DNA from: Actibacterium naphthalenivorans
GTDB taxonomy: Bacteria > Pseudomonadota > Alphaproteobacteria > Rhodobacterales > Rhodobacteraceae
Reading direction: 5' to 3'
Assembly: GCF_014196965.1 (NCBI RefSeq)
Contig: NZ_JACIEQ010000001.1
Location: forward strand, 496,001 to 560,000
DNA length: 64,000 nt
The translations under genes were made by a program, and so were the position numbers. The notes below the pieces were generated by a model. That model worked only from the letters and a program-made list of their open reading frames with translations, had not been told where the DNA came from and did not search any database. The first letter of the stretch is position 1, and every line of letters begins with the position of its first letter. This document shows, piece after piece, positions 44,859 through 54,638 of the stretch.

Positions 44859-46052
44859 ATGTCACAGAATGTTCGTGAGAAAGCCGCCCAGGATCTGGCC
44901 GAAGTGGAAAAGCTGACCGCCGTGATCCTGCCCGAACCCGTGGGCGAGATCGTGCCGCTGGAAACCGCCGAAGCGCCCGTGGCCGAAGAGATCCGCAAAC
45001 GCATGGGCGAGATCGACATGGGCAACACCAATTCGATCATCGCCTTCGGCTCGGCCGCGCAGGCGGAATTGCAGCAGATCAGCCAGGCGATGCTGGCCGA
45101 TGTGCGCAACAAGGATGTCGGCCCGGCCGGCGACAGCCTGCGCAACATCGTCACCACCATCCGCGGCTTTTCAGTGTCCGAGCTGGACGTGCGGCGCGAA
45201 CGCAGCTGGTGGGAAAAACTTCTGGGCCGTTCCGCCCCCTTCGCCAAGTTTCTGGCGAATTTCGAAACGGTTCAGGGCCAGATCGACAAGATCACCGACA
45301 ACCTGCTGACCCATGAGCACAAGCTGCTGAAAGACATCAAGTCGCTTGATAACCTCTATGAAAAGACGCTCGATTTCTACGACGAGCTGGCGCTCTACAT
45401 CGCCGCCGGCGAAGAGAAGCTGAAAGAGCTGGACGGCACCGTCATCCCCGCCAAGGAAAAAGAGGTCGCCGCCACCCCCGAGGGGGATCAGGTGATCGTG
45501 GCGCAGGAATTGCGCGACCTGCGCGCCGCGCGCGACGATCTGGAACGCCGGGTGCATGACCTGAAACTGACTCGCCAGGTCACGATGCAGTCGCTGCCCT
45601 CGATCCGGCTGGTGCAGGAAAACGACAAATCGCTGGTCACCAAGATCAACTCGACGCTCGTCAACACCGTGCCGCTGTGGGAAACCCAGCTTGCGCAGGC
45701 GGTGACGATCCAGCGCTCCAAGGAGGCCGCCGAGGCGGTGCGCGGCGCGGCCGACCTGACCAACGAGCTGCTGACCGCCAATGCCGAAAACCTGCAACAG
45801 GCCAACCGCGTGGTGCGCGAAGAGATGGAGCGCGGCGTGTTCGATATCGAAGCGGTGAAATCGGCCAACGCGACGCTGATCGCCACGATCCAGGAAAGCC
45901 TGCAGATCGCCGATGAGGGCAAGGCCAAGCGCGCCGCCGCCGAGGAAGACCTCAAGAAGATGGAAGCCGAGCTGCGCGATACGCTGGCCGCCGCCAAAGC
46001 CCGCCACGATGGTGTGGGTGACACGGCCGCCACGGCCGTGCCCGGCGTCTGA
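44859..46052 (+). CDS. telA: TelA/YaaN-family toxic anion resistance protein
   Basis: 397 residues from MSQNVREKAAQDLAEVEKL (ATG at 44859). Long alpha-helical protein with coiled-coil character. The TelA signature region is RERSWWEKLLGRSAPFAKFLANFETVQGQIDKITDNL (in parts), with conserved RSKEAAEAVRGAADLTNELLTANAENLQQA downstream. TelA proteins are linked to tellurite, nisin and envelope-stress tolerance. It follows xpaC and is immediately followed, in frame after its stop, by a lipoprotein gene. Confidence 0.9.
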   Translation: MSQNVREKAAQDLAEVEKLTAVILPEPVGEIVPLETAEAPVAEEIRKRMGEIDMGNTNSIIAFGSAAQAELQQISQAMLADVRNKDVGPAGDSLRNIVTTIRGFSVSELDVRRERSWWEKLLGRSAPFAKFLANFETVQGQIDKITDNLLTHEHKLLKDIKSLDNLYEKTLDFYDELALYIAAGEEKLKELDGTVIPAKEKEVAATPEGDQVIVAQELRDLRAARDDLERRVHDLKLTRQVTMQSLPSIRLVQENDKSLVTKINSTLVNTVPLWETQLAQAVTIQRSKEAAEAVRGAADLTNELLTANAENLQQANRVVREEMERGVFDIEAVKSANATLIATIQESLQIADEGKAKRAAAEEDLKKMEAELRDTLAAAKARHDGVGDTAATAVPGV

Positions 46053-46067
46053 GAACGGGAGGCAGTC

Positions 46068-47015
46068 ATCAAAGCCCCCCTTACCAGACTGGCGCTGGCC
46101 CTGATCGCCGGCCTCGGCCTCGCCTCCTGCGAGACGGCCGTGCCGGTGCCGGCCACCGCCCCGCCGGAACGCCCGAGCACGCCCGTCGCGGTGCCCACCG
46201 AGCCGTCCGAGGTCAGCCAGGCGACGGCAGCGCATTTCGCCCGGGTTCAGTCGGATCTTCTGGCGCGGGGGCTGCTGCGCAGCGATGGCGGCGGCCCCGA
46301 CGTGCCGTTTTCCCAAAGGCAGCTTGTGGAAAACTTCGTGCAGATCGCGCTTTATGACGAATATGTCGCCCGGAACGGCGCCCTCGTCGCCCAAACCACC
46401 GAAAGCCGCCTGCGCCGCTGGGAAGAGCCTGTCCGCCTGGGCATCACCTTCGGTGCCAGCATCTCCGAGGCGCAGCGCAATCAAGACCGCAAAGACATCG
46501 CCGCCTATGCCGCCCGCCTGTCACGCGTCAGCGGCCTGCCGATCGGCGTGACCAGCCCCGAGGCCGCGAATTTCCACGTGCTGGTTCTGAACGAGGATGA
46601 AAGGCGCGCCTACGCCCCGCAGCTGCGCCGGCTCGCGCCGGGCATCGACGAAACCGCCGTGCGCACCATCACCGGCATGCCCCGCTCGACGCTCTGCCTG
46701 GTCTTCGCCTTTTCCCGCGGCAATGCGTCGAACTATTCCCGCGCGGTTGCCGTGATCCGGGGCGAACACCCCGACCTGCTGCGCCTGTCATGCATCCACG
46801 AAGAACTCGCCCAGGGCCTTGGCCTGGCCAATGACAGCCCCGCCGCGCGCCCCTCGATCTTCAACGACGACGAGGAATTCGCGCTGCTGACGAACCATGA
46901 CGAGCTGCTCCTGAAAATGCTCTACGACCCGCGCCTGCGCCCCGGCATGCAGGTCGCAGAGGCCCGCCCCATCCTGCGCCAGATCGCGGCAGAGCTGCTG
47001 GGAGGCGAGAGTTGA
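46068..47015 (+). CDS. DUF2927 lipoprotein
   Basis: 315 residues if translation begins at the ATC at 46068, placed 5 bases after GGAGG. No ATG, GTG or TTG lies between the TelA stop and 46139. The ATC start gives (M)KAPLTRLALALIAGLGLASC, a perfect lipoprotein leader; a start at the GTG of 46140 would lose it. The body has the DUF2927 pattern ending in IHEELAQGLGLANDSPAARPSIFNDDEEFALLTNHD (in parts), where HEELAQGLG resembles a zinc-protease-like motif. Catalysis is not proven. It lies between telA and the SPFH gene. Confidence 0.75.
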   Translation: MKAPLTRLALALIAGLGLASCETAVPVPATAPPERPSTPVAVPTEPSEVSQATAAHFARVQSDLLARGLLRSDGGGPDVPFSQRQLVENFVQIALYDEYVARNGALVAQTTESRLRRWEEPVRLGITFGASISEAQRNQDRKDIAAYAARLSRVSGLPIGVTSPEAANFHVLVLNEDERRAYAPQLRRLAPGIDETAVRTITGMPRSTLCLVFAFSRGNASNYSRAVAVIRGEHPDLLRLSCIHEELAQGLGLANDSPAARPSIFNDDEEFALLTNHDELLLKMLYDPRLRPGMQVAEARPILRQIAAELLGGES

Positions 47016-47103
47016 ACATCCCCCACGGCGCCGCCGCGGCACCGTGGTCTCCGAAATTCCGGCCGCGCGGGTCGCGGCGGGCCCCAACCCCGAGGACACA
47101 GAT

Positions 47104-48222
47104 ATGGGTATTTTCGATTTCCTCTCCGGCGAATTCATTGACGTCATCCACTGGACCGATGACAGCCGCGACACGATGGTCTGGCGGTTCGAGCGCGAAG
47201 GCCATGAAATCAAATACGGCGCCAAACTGACGGTGCGCGAAGGCCAGGCGGCGGTGTTCGTGCACGAAGGCCAGATCGCCGATGTGTTCACCCCCGGCCT
47301 CTATATGCTCGAAACCAACAACATGCCGGTGCTCACCACGCTGCAGCACTGGGATCACGGGTTCAAATCGCCCTTCAAATCCGAAATCTACTACGTCAAC
47401 ACGACCCGGTTCAACGATCTCAAATGGGGCACCAAGAACCCGATCATGCTGCGCGACCCCGAATTCGGCCCCACCCGCCTGCGCGCCTACGGCACCTATT
47501 CGGTACGCGTCTCCGATCCGGCGAAATTCCTGATCGAAATCGTCGGCACCGACGGCGAATTCACCATGGACGAGATCAGCTTTCAGATCCGCAACATCAT
47601 CGTGCAGGAATTTTCCCGCGTGATCGCCGCCTCCGGCATCCCGGTGCTCGACATGGCCGCCAACACCGCCGATCTGGGCAAGCTGGTCGCCGCGCAGATC
47701 TCCGGCACGCTCGAAGATTACGGCCTGTCGATGCCCGAACTCTACATCGAGAACATCTCACTCCCCCCCGCGGTGGAAGAGGCGCTCGACAAACGCACCT
47801 CGATGGGGCTGGCGGGCGATCTGGGCAAGTTCACCCAGTATTCGGCGGCCGAGGCGATGACAGCCGCCGCGCGCAACCCCTCGGGCGGCGGCGGCATGGG
47901 CGCCGGGCTCGGCATCGGCCTTGGCATGGCGGCCGCCGGCCAGATGGCGCAACCGGGCCCCTGGGGCGCGCGCCCCGCGCAAACCGCCCCGGCCGCACCG
48001 CCCCCGCCGCCGGTCGAACATGTCTGGCACATCGCCGAAAACGGGGAAACCAGGGGGCCCTATTCCAAGGCCGATCTGGGCCGGATGACCACAGAAGGCG
48101 GGCTGACGCGCCAAACCTATGTCTGGACACCGGGCCAGGACGGCTGGATGCGGGCCGAGGACGTGGCCGAGCTGGCACAGCTCTTCACCATCCTGCCACC
48201 GCCGCCGCCGCCCGCAGCCTGA
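47104..48222 (+). CDS. SPFH-domain protein with C-terminal GYF_2 domain (YdjI-like)
   Basis: 372 residues from MGIFDFLSGEFIDVIHW (ATG at 47104). The SPFH or 'virion core protein-like' domain fills about 30-260. A Gly/Met-rich hydrophobic linker (GGGGMGAGLGIGLGMAAAG) and a proline-rich stretch lead to a GYF_2 domain at about 325-365 (W-x-I-A-E-N-G-E-T-R-G-P-Y). Bacillus YdjI is the nearest functional comparison: it belongs to a membrane-stress complex with PspA. It probably scaffolds membrane patches and recruits proline-rich partners. Confidence 0.8.
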   Translation: MGIFDFLSGEFIDVIHWTDDSRDTMVWRFEREGHEIKYGAKLTVREGQAAVFVHEGQIADVFTPGLYMLETNNMPVLTTLQHWDHGFKSPFKSEIYYVNTTRFNDLKWGTKNPIMLRDPEFGPTRLRAYGTYSVRVSDPAKFLIEIVGTDGEFTMDEISFQIRNIIVQEFSRVIAASGIPVLDMAANTADLGKLVAAQISGTLEDYGLSMPELYIENISLPPAVEEALDKRTSMGLAGDLGKFTQYSAAEAMTAAARNPSGGGGMGAGLGIGLGMAAAGQMAQPGPWGARPAQTAPAAPPPPPVEHVWHIAENGETRGPYSKADLGRMTTEGGLTRQTYVWTPGQDGWMRAEDVAELAQLFTILPPPPPPAA

Positions 48223-48271
48223 CCACCCGTTTCATCTTTCCTCAAATATCCCCGCCGGAGGCGTGAAACTC

Positions 48272-49375
48272 TTGTCCGAACGACCGGCACAATCGGAACA
48301 CCGCTTTCCCTGCGATCAGTGCGGGGCCGACCTCCGGTTCGATCCGGCGGCGGCAAAGCTGGTCTGTGATCACTGCGGCAACACGGTGCCGGTCAACAGC
48401 CCCGCCCCCCGCGCCGCCGTGATCCGCGAGCTGGATTTCCACGCCGCGCTGAAGGCGCGGCTGCCCGACGCCGAGATCGAGGAAACCCGCGTCCTGAGTT
48501 GCACGAACTGCGGCGCCCAGGTCGAGTTCGACGCGAACACCCACGCCGCCGAATGCCCGTTCTGCGCCACCCCCGTGGTCACCGATACCGGCCTCCACCG
48601 CCATATCAAGCCGCGCGGCGCCCTGCCCTTCGCGCTCGACGAATCCACCGCGCGCAAGGCGATGACCGATTGGCTCGGGCGGCTGTGGTTCGCGCCCAAC
48701 GGCTTGCAGGATTATGCGCGCAAGGGGCGGAAGATGCAGGGCATCTACGTGCCCTACTGGACCTTCGACGCCGACACGAAATCCGCCTACCGGGGCGAAC
48801 GCGGCACGGTCTATTATGAAACCCGCACGGTGATGCGCGATGGCAAGCGTGAAACGGTCCGGGTTCAGAAAATCCGCTGGCGCCCGGTGTCGGGCCGGGT
48901 GGCGCGGTTCTTCGACGATGTGCTGGTTCTGGCCTCCCGCTCGCTGCCCAAACGCTTTACCGACGCGCTGGAGCCCTGGGATCTGTCGGCGCTGGAGCCC
49001 TACCGGCCCGAATACCTCGCCGGGTTCCGGGCGGAAGGCTATTCCGTCGAACTGGCCCAGGGCTTCGACGAGGCCCGCGCGCATATGGACCGGGCCATCG
49101 AACGGGACGTGAAATTCGACATCGGCGGTGACGCGCAGCGCATTCACGCGCTGGATACCAGAGTGTCGGACGTAACCTTCAAGCACATCCTGCTGCCGGT
49201 CTGGCTTGCCGCGTATAAATATCGCGGCAAGACCTATCGCTTCGTCGTCAACGGCCAGACCGGCCGGGTTCAGGGGGAACGCCCCTGGTCGGCCTGGAAA
49301 ATCGCGCTGGCCGTCGTGCTGGGCGCGATCGTCGCCGGCATCATTGGTTATCTGGCGGCAATGAACCAGCAATAG
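48272..49375 (+). CDS. Zinc-ribbon protein with C-terminal membrane anchor
   Basis: About 367 residues. The start is uncertain: TTG at 48272 has GGAGG at a good distance, GTG at 48263 does not. Two zinc ribbons open the protein, CDQCGADLRF with VCDHCGN, and CTNCGAQVEF with ECPFC. A middle beta-rich domain follows (VPYWTFDADTKSAYRGERG and others) and one TM helix is at the end (WKIALAVVLGAIVAGIIGYLAAM). YdjG-like proteins of the PspA system show the same order. It follows the SPFH gene after 50 bases. Confidence 0.78.
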   Translation: MSERPAQSEHRFPCDQCGADLRFDPAAAKLVCDHCGNTVPVNSPAPRAAVIRELDFHAALKARLPDAEIEETRVLSCTNCGAQVEFDANTHAAECPFCATPVVTDTGLHRHIKPRGALPFALDESTARKAMTDWLGRLWFAPNGLQDYARKGRKMQGIYVPYWTFDADTKSAYRGERGTVYYETRTVMRDGKRETVRVQKIRWRPVSGRVARFFDDVLVLASRSLPKRFTDALEPWDLSALEPYRPEYLAGFRAEGYSVELAQGFDEARAHMDRAIERDVKFDIGGDAQRIHALDTRVSDVTFKHILLPVWLAAYKYRGKTYRFVVNGQTGRVQGERPWSAWKIALAVVLGAIVAGIIGYLAAMNQQ

Positions 49376-49380
49376 CCGGC

Positions 49381-49800
49381 TCAGCCCGACGAGATCGGAA
49401 TCTCCGTGGCGCCGCGCCCCCGGGTCGGATCTTTCCGCCCGACCGAAAGCGTCAGCACACCATCCTTCAGCGCGGCGCTGACAAGGCCGGGGTCGGCCTC
49501 GGGCGGCAGGCGGAAACTGCGCGAGAATGATCCGTACTGGCGCTCGCTGAAATACCAGCTGTCGCCGCTTTGCTCGCTCTCGGATCGTTTTTCGCCCTTC
49601 ACCGTCAGAACGCCATCTTCAACGGTGACGGAGATATCCTTTTCCGCCACGCCCGGCAGCTCCAGCGCGATGCGATAGCCTTCGTCGCGAACCGAGGCTT
49701 CGGATGCCGGCGCGAACCAGTCGGCCACCCGCGCGCCCACGCTGCGGAACGGATCGTAGAGCGACGGCCAAAGCCCTGTCGTATGTGTTTTTTCCACCAT
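49381..49800 (-). CDS. Small heat shock protein, Hsp20/alpha-crystallin family
   Basis: 139 residues from MVEKTHTTGLWPSLYDPF (ATG at 49800). The alpha-crystallin domain has RDEGYRIALELPGVAEKDISVTVEDGVLTVKGEK and a terminal GVLTLSV. The C-terminal anchor IPISSG holds the I-x-I motif (EIPIS). It is an ATP-independent holdase. It converges with the zinc-ribbon gene, 5 bases apart. Confidence 0.93.
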   Translation of the reverse strand: MVEKTHTTGLWPSLYDPFRSVGARVADWFAPASEASVRDEGYRIALELPGVAEKDISVTVEDGVLTVKGEKRSESEQSGDSWYFSERQYGSFSRSFRLPPEADPGLVSAALKDGVLTLSVGRKDPTRGRGATEIPISSG

Positions 49801-49953
49801 CTCGGGCCTCCTTTTCCCAATGTTGTGAATAGCAGACTCATGTAACAACCCCGATGTCCGGTCACTGACGCCGGTCAATTTCCGCCGCCCCCTTTTGCAC
49901 CGCCGTGCCCGCGCCGCTATGCAGAAGACCCGCAAACCCGAAAGGAGTCGCTC

Positions 49954-50877
49954 ATGATCCTGTGCTGCGGCGAAGCGCTGATCGACATGCTACCGCGCCG
50001 GACGATGGCGCGCGAGCGGGCCTTTGTGCCCAACCCCGGCGGGGCGGTGTTCAACACGGCCATCGCGCTGGCGCGTCTCGGTGTGCCCACCGGGTTCTTT
50101 TCTCGCCTGTCGTCGGACATGTTCGGCGGGATGCTGCGCGACGCGCTTGGCGCCGCCGGCGTGGACACGGGCCTTGCCCAGACCTGCGACAGCCCGACCA
50201 CACTGGCCTTCGTACAGCTAGAAAACGGCGAAGCGCGCTATTCGTTCCATGATGAAAACACCGCCGGGCGGCTGTTGTCGACGGCGGATCTGCCCGCCCT
50301 GCCCGACAATGTGGATGCCCTGTTTTTCGGCGGCCTCTCCTTGATGACAGAGCCCTGTGGCGCGGCCTATGAAACCCTGATGGCCCGGGAATCCGCCGCG
50401 CGCGTCACGATGATCGACCCGAATATCCGGCCCGCCCATATCGCGGACGAGGCCACCTATCGCGCCCGGCTGGGCCGGCTGTTCGCGCTGGCCGATATCG
50501 TGAAACTGTCCGACGCCGATCTGCGCTGGATCGAAGGCGATGGCGATGTTTCCGATCTCGCGCACGGGTTGCTGGCCAGGGGCCCCAGCCTGGTGTTCAT
50601 CACCGAGGGCGCGCGCGGCGCCCGTGTTCTGGGCGCCGGGGAAGAGCTGTTCCTGCCCGCGCCACGGGCCGAGGTCGTGGATACGATCGGGGCCGGCGAC
50701 ACGTTCAACGCCGGCGTTCTGGCCGCGCTGCACGCCGAAGGCCGGCTGAACAAATCCGCGCTCGCGGGGATCGGCAAGGACGCGATGGCGACGGCGCTGG
50801 CGCTTGGCCTCCGGGCGGCGGCGGTCACGGTTTCGCGGGCCGGCGCCAACCCGCCCATGGCAGAGGATCTGGCATGA
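49954..50877 (+). CDS. PfkB-family sugar kinase (fructokinase-like)
   Basis: 307 residues. The PfkB signatures are [17 protein letters not shown] near the N-terminus and [19 protein letters not shown] near the C-terminus with the catalytic Asp. The overall sequence is nearest to fructokinases, but the sugar is not certain. Its end overlaps the dtd start by 4 bases (ATGA). Confidence 0.9.
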   Translation: MILCCGEALIDMLPRRTMARERAFVPNPGGAVFNTAIALARLGVPTGFFSRLSSDMFGGMLRDALGAAGVDTGLAQTCDSPTTLAFVQLENGEARYSFHDENTAGRLLSTADLPALPDNVDALFFGGLSLMTEPCGAAYETLMARESAARVTMIDPNIRPAHIADEATYRARLGRLFALADIVKLSDADLRWIEGDGDVSDLAHGLLARGPSLVFITEGARGARVLGAGEELFLPAPRAEVVDTIGAGDTFNAGVLAALHAEGRLNKSALAGIGKDAMATALALGLRAAAVTVSRAGANPPMAEDLA

Positions 50878-51311
50878 GGGCCCTGATACAGCGGGTCAGC
50901 GCAGCGTCGGTTCAGGTCGAGGGCACGGTGATCGGGCAGATCGGGCCGGGCCTTGTGATTCTGGTCTGCGCGATGGCGGGCGATACCACGGCGCAGGCCG
51001 AACAGCTTGCCGCCAAGATCGCGAAGCTGCGCATTTTCCGCGACGAGGCGGGCAAGATGAATCGCAGCCTTCTGGATACCGGCGGCGCCACGCTGGTGGT
51101 CAGCCAGTTCACGCTGGCCGCCGACACGTCCCGCGGCAATCGCCCCGGATTTTCCGCCGCGGCGGCGCCCGAGGCCGGCAAAGCGCTGTATCTGCATTTC
51201 GCCGAACAGATGCGCGCGCTTGGCATCGAAACGCAAACCGGCCGCTTTGGCGCGGACATGGCGGTGAGCCTGACCAATGACGGCCCGGTCACGATCTGGC
51301 TGGACCAGTGA
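50874..51311 (+). CDS. dtd: D-aminoacyl-tRNA deacylase
   Basis: 145 residues. It begins [17 protein letters not shown] and has the catalytic/chiral-proofreading motifs SQFTLAAD and NDGPVTIW (the GP in NxGPVT). It removes D-amino acids from tRNA. Coupled to the kinase gene. Confidence 0.95.
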   Translation: MRALIQRVSAASVQVEGTVIGQIGPGLVILVCAMAGDTTAQAEQLAAKIAKLRIFRDEAGKMNRSLLDTGGATLVVSQFTLAADTSRGNRPGFSAAAAPEAGKALYLHFAEQMRALGIETQTGRFGADMAVSLTNDGPVTIWLDQ

Positions 51312-51422
51312 GCGCCCAAAAAATAGGCATTCACCTATCTGTTCATCACCAAATCGGTGGGAGTTTCCGGTTGATCAACGGCAAGCTGTTGCAGCCGCTT
51401 CGCAATTTCTTAACCTGATCCC

Positions 51423-52850
51423 ATGAACGAAAACACACGCTTTTTTGACGAGCTTCAGAACCCCGACGGCACCCCCCGCCGCCCCTATGAAGATTATTTC
51501 GGATGGTTCTCGAACGAGGACTTGCGGCGGCTGCAGAAAAAATCGCGTGAGGCGGAGACTTTTTTCCGCCGTACCGGCATTACCTTCAACGTCTACGGCC
51601 AGGCCGAGGCCGACGAACGGCTGATTCCGTTCGACATCGTGCCGCGCATCATTTCGGAACATGAATGGAGCAAACTGACAAAGGGCATCGAACAGCGTGT
51701 CCGGGCGATCAATGCGTTTCTCTATGACATCTACCACCGGCAAGAGATTCTGCGCGCGGGCCGTGTTCCGGCCGAGCTGATCGCCCAGAATGACGCGTTC
51801 CTGCCAGAGATGATCGGCGTCAGCCCGCCGGGCGGCGTCTATACCCATATCGTCGGCGTCGATCTGGTGCGCACAGGCGAAGATGATTTCTTCGTGCTGG
51901 AGGATAATGCCCGCACCCCTTCGGGCGTGTCCTACATGCTCGAAAATCGCGAAACCATGCTTCAGATGTTTCCCGAGCTGTTCAGCAGGATCAAGGTGCA
52001 GGAGGTCTCCAACTATCCCACGCGCCTGCGCCGCTCGCTTGCGGCCTGCGCCCCGACGATGGCCAACGGCGGGCCGAACGTGGCGGTGCTGACGCCGGGC
52101 ATCCACAACTCCGCCTATTTCGAACATTCCTTTCTGGCCGACCATATGGGTGCCGAACTGGTCGAGGGCAGCGACCTGCGCGTAGTCGACGGGCGCATCG
52201 CCATGCGCACGACGCAGGGCTATACCCCGATCGACGTTATCTACCGCCGCGTCGATGATGAATTTCTCGATCCGCTGACCTTCAACCCGGACAGCCTTCT
52301 GGGTGTGCCGGGGATCATGGATGTCTATCGCGCGGGCGGCATCACCATCGCCAACGCGCCGGGCACGGGCATTGCCGACGACAAGGCAATCTATAGCTAC
52401 ATGCCTGATATCGTGGAGTTTTACACCGGGGAAAAGGCGATTCTGCAAAACGTGCCCACCTGGCGCTGCTCAGAGCCGGGGGCGCTTTCCTACGTGCTCG
52501 ACAATCTCGAAGAGCTGGTGGTGAAAGAGGTTCACGGCTCTGGCGGTTACGGCATGCTGGTGGGGCCGGCCGCATCGAAAAAGGAAATCGCGGCGTTCCG
52601 GGCCAAGCTGGAGGCCAAGCCGTCAAACTATATCGCCCAGCCCACGCTGGCGCTTTCCACCGTTCCGATCCTCGCCAAGGAGGGGCTTGCCCCGCGCCAT
52701 GTGGATCTGCGCCCCTATGTGCTGGTCTCGCCCGACCGGATTGACATCACGCCGGGCGGGCTGACACGGGTTGCGCTGAAGAAAGGCTCGCTCGTGGTTA
52801 ACTCGAGCCAGGGCGGCGGAACGAAAGACACATGGGTGCTGGGGGGATAA
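51423..52850 (+). CDS. Circularly permuted ATP-grasp protein, CP-ATP-grasp type 2
   Basis: 475 residues. The CP-ATP-grasp family shows FGWFSNEDLRRLQKKSREAETFFRRTGITF (in parts), DIVPRIIS, EDNARTPSGVSYMLENR and the late VVKEVHGSGGYGMLVGP (P-loop-like ATP contact). Such enzymes are predicted peptide/amide ligases. It begins a four-gene run with spacings of 4 to 29 bases: alpha-E, transglutaminase and Anbu. Confidence 0.9.
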   Translation: MNENTRFFDELQNPDGTPRRPYEDYFGWFSNEDLRRLQKKSREAETFFRRTGITFNVYGQAEADERLIPFDIVPRIISEHEWSKLTKGIEQRVRAINAFLYDIYHRQEILRAGRVPAELIAQNDAFLPEMIGVSPPGGVYTHIVGVDLVRTGEDDFFVLEDNARTPSGVSYMLENRETMLQMFPELFSRIKVQEVSNYPTRLRRSLAACAPTMANGGPNVAVLTPGIHNSAYFEHSFLADHMGAELVEGSDLRVVDGRIAMRTTQGYTPIDVIYRRVDDEFLDPLTFNPDSLLGVPGIMDVYRAGGITIANAPGTGIADDKAIYSYMPDIVEFYTGEKAILQNVPTWRCSEPGALSYVLDNLEELVVKEVHGSGGYGMLVGPAASKKEIAAFRAKLEAKPSNYIAQPTLALSTVPILAKEGLAPRHVDLRPYVLVSPDRIDITPGGLTRVALKKGSLVVNSSQGGGTKDTWVLGG

Positions 52851-52854
52851 GAGG

Positions 52855-53796
52855 ATGCTGGGCAGGACTGCCGGCGGGCTTTTCTGGATGTTCCGTTATC
52901 TGGAGCGTTCCGAAAACACGGCCCGCCTGATCGAAGCCGGGTTCCGGATCGCGCTGACCCGCCCCGACTCGGCGAAAGACGAATGGGCCTCGGTGCTGGA
53001 AACCGCGAGCGTGCGGCATGATTATCTCGCGCGGCATGACGATTTCGACGGCGCGGCGGTGATCGACTTTCTGCTGCGCGACAAGACAAACCCCTCTTCG
53101 GTGATGTCGGCGATCGAAGCCGCGCGCAACAACGCCCGCATGGTGCGCACCGCGCTGACCCGCGAGGTGTGGGAGGCCGTCAACGAAAGCTGGATGAGCC
53201 TGAAAGAGGCGCTGCGCCGCCCGGTGCGCGAGGCCGACCTGCCCGGCATTCTGGGGCTGATCCGGCGCCAGAGCGCACTGGTGCGCGGCGCGCTTCACGG
53301 CACCATGCTGCGCAATGACATTTTCGATTTCGCCCGCATCGGCACCTTTCTGGAACGCGCCGACAACACCGCGCGCATTCTGGACGTGAAGTACTATGTG
53401 CTGCTGCCGTCGGTCAGCCAGATCGGATCGTCACTGGACAACGTGCAATGGGAAACCATCCTGCGCTCGGTTGCGGGGCAGCGTTCCTATCGCTGGCTGA
53501 ACGGCACCGATATCACGCCGCGCGGCATCGCCGAATTCCTGATCCGTGACAGGCGGATGCCCCGGTCTCTGGCGTTTTGCGTGTCAAAGCTTTCGGGCAA
53601 TCTGGGCTATCTGCAGGAACAGTATGAAAATCAATACGCCAGCCTCGATATGGTGCGGTCATTGCGCGGCAAACTGCTGGAAACCGATATCGAAGACATC
53701 TTCGAAACCGGGCTGCACGAGTTTCTGACGGAATTCCTGGGTGACAATGCCGCCCTGGCCGCGCAGATTGAAAAAGACTTCCGGTTTATTGGCTGA
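52855..53796 (+). CDS. Alpha-E domain protein
   Basis: 313 residues, all-helical. It begins MLGRTAGGLFWMFRYLERSENTARL, the alpha-E signature (L-F-W-x-x-R-Y-x-E-R-x-E-N). Motif repeats of ARNNARMVR and ERADNTARILDV are visible. These partners sit next to CP-ATP-grasp genes and probably form a complex with them. Starts 4 bases after the ligase. Confidence 0.9.
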   Translation: MLGRTAGGLFWMFRYLERSENTARLIEAGFRIALTRPDSAKDEWASVLETASVRHDYLARHDDFDGAAVIDFLLRDKTNPSSVMSAIEAARNNARMVRTALTREVWEAVNESWMSLKEALRRPVREADLPGILGLIRRQSALVRGALHGTMLRNDIFDFARIGTFLERADNTARILDVKYYVLLPSVSQIGSSLDNVQWETILRSVAGQRSYRWLNGTDITPRGIAEFLIRDRRMPRSLAFCVSKLSGNLGYLQEQYENQYASLDMVRSLRGKLLETDIEDIFETGLHEFLTEFLGDNAALAAQIEKDFRFIG

Positions 53797-53802
53797 GCCC
53801 GC

Positions 53803-54609
53803 ATGCGCCTTCAGATTTCCCACCGCACGATCTACACCTACGAAAACCCCGTGGCCTATGGCCTGCAGGAACTGCGCCTGATCCCCAAGAACCGCCCGGC
53901 GCAGCATGTCGTGAACTGGAGCGTCGAGATCGAGGGCGGCAAGCGCGAGCTGGAGTTCGAAGATCAGCATATGAACCGCGTCCTGCTGATTTCCTTCGAC
54001 GGCGCCGGGCACGAGATCTCCATCACCTGTTCGGGCACGGTCGAAACCTTCGATACGGCCGGCATCTGCGGCAAGCACGCGGGTTGCGCCCCGCTGTGGT
54101 ATTTCGCCCACTCCACGGATCTGACCCGCGCCGGCAACCTGACCCGCAAGCTGACCAAGGGCCTGCTGAGCGAGATCGAAGACCCGGTCGCGCGGATGCA
54201 TCAGCTTTCGGCCAATGTGCTGGAGGCCGTCGAATATGATCCCGGCCATACCAATGCGAAAACAACAGCCGAAGATGCGCTGACCGCCGGCCATGGCGTG
54301 TGTCAGGACCATGCCCATGTTTTCATCGCCGCGGCGCGGTCGATGGGCGTTCCCGCCCGTTATGTGTCGGGCTATCTGATGATGGACGACCGCGTGCATC
54401 AGGAGGCCAGTCATGCCTGGGCCGAAGCGCATGTGGAGAATATCGGCTGGGTCGGCTTCGACGTCTCGAACGGCATTTCCCCCGATGAGCGCTATGTGCG
54501 CGTGGCCACGGGGCTCGACTATCGCGAGGCGGCGCCGATCCACGGGCTACGCATTGGCAATAGCGGTCATGAAGCTTTGAACGTAGACATCCAGGTACAG
54601 CAGCAATAG
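53803..54609 (+). CDS. Transglutaminase-like protease
   Basis: 268 residues. The N-terminal beta domain (IYTYENPVAYGLQELRLIPK) is followed by the transglutaminase core: Cys in GHGVCQDHAHVF, His in ASHAWAEAHV and Asp in GWVGFDVSNG. The likely role is a peptidase that cleaves or processes a peptide product. Third gene of the run. Confidence 0.9.
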   Translation: MRLQISHRTIYTYENPVAYGLQELRLIPKNRPAQHVVNWSVEIEGGKRELEFEDQHMNRVLLISFDGAGHEISITCSGTVETFDTAGICGKHAGCAPLWYFAHSTDLTRAGNLTRKLTKGLLSEIEDPVARMHQLSANVLEAVEYDPGHTNAKTTAEDALTAGHGVCQDHAHVFIAAARSMGVPARYVSGYLMMDDRVHQEASHAWAEAHVENIGWVGFDVSNGISPDERYVRVATGLDYREAAPIHGLRIGNSGHEALNVDIQVQQQ

Positions 54610-54638
54610 GTGTTGGTCACCGCGGACAGGAGCGTTTC

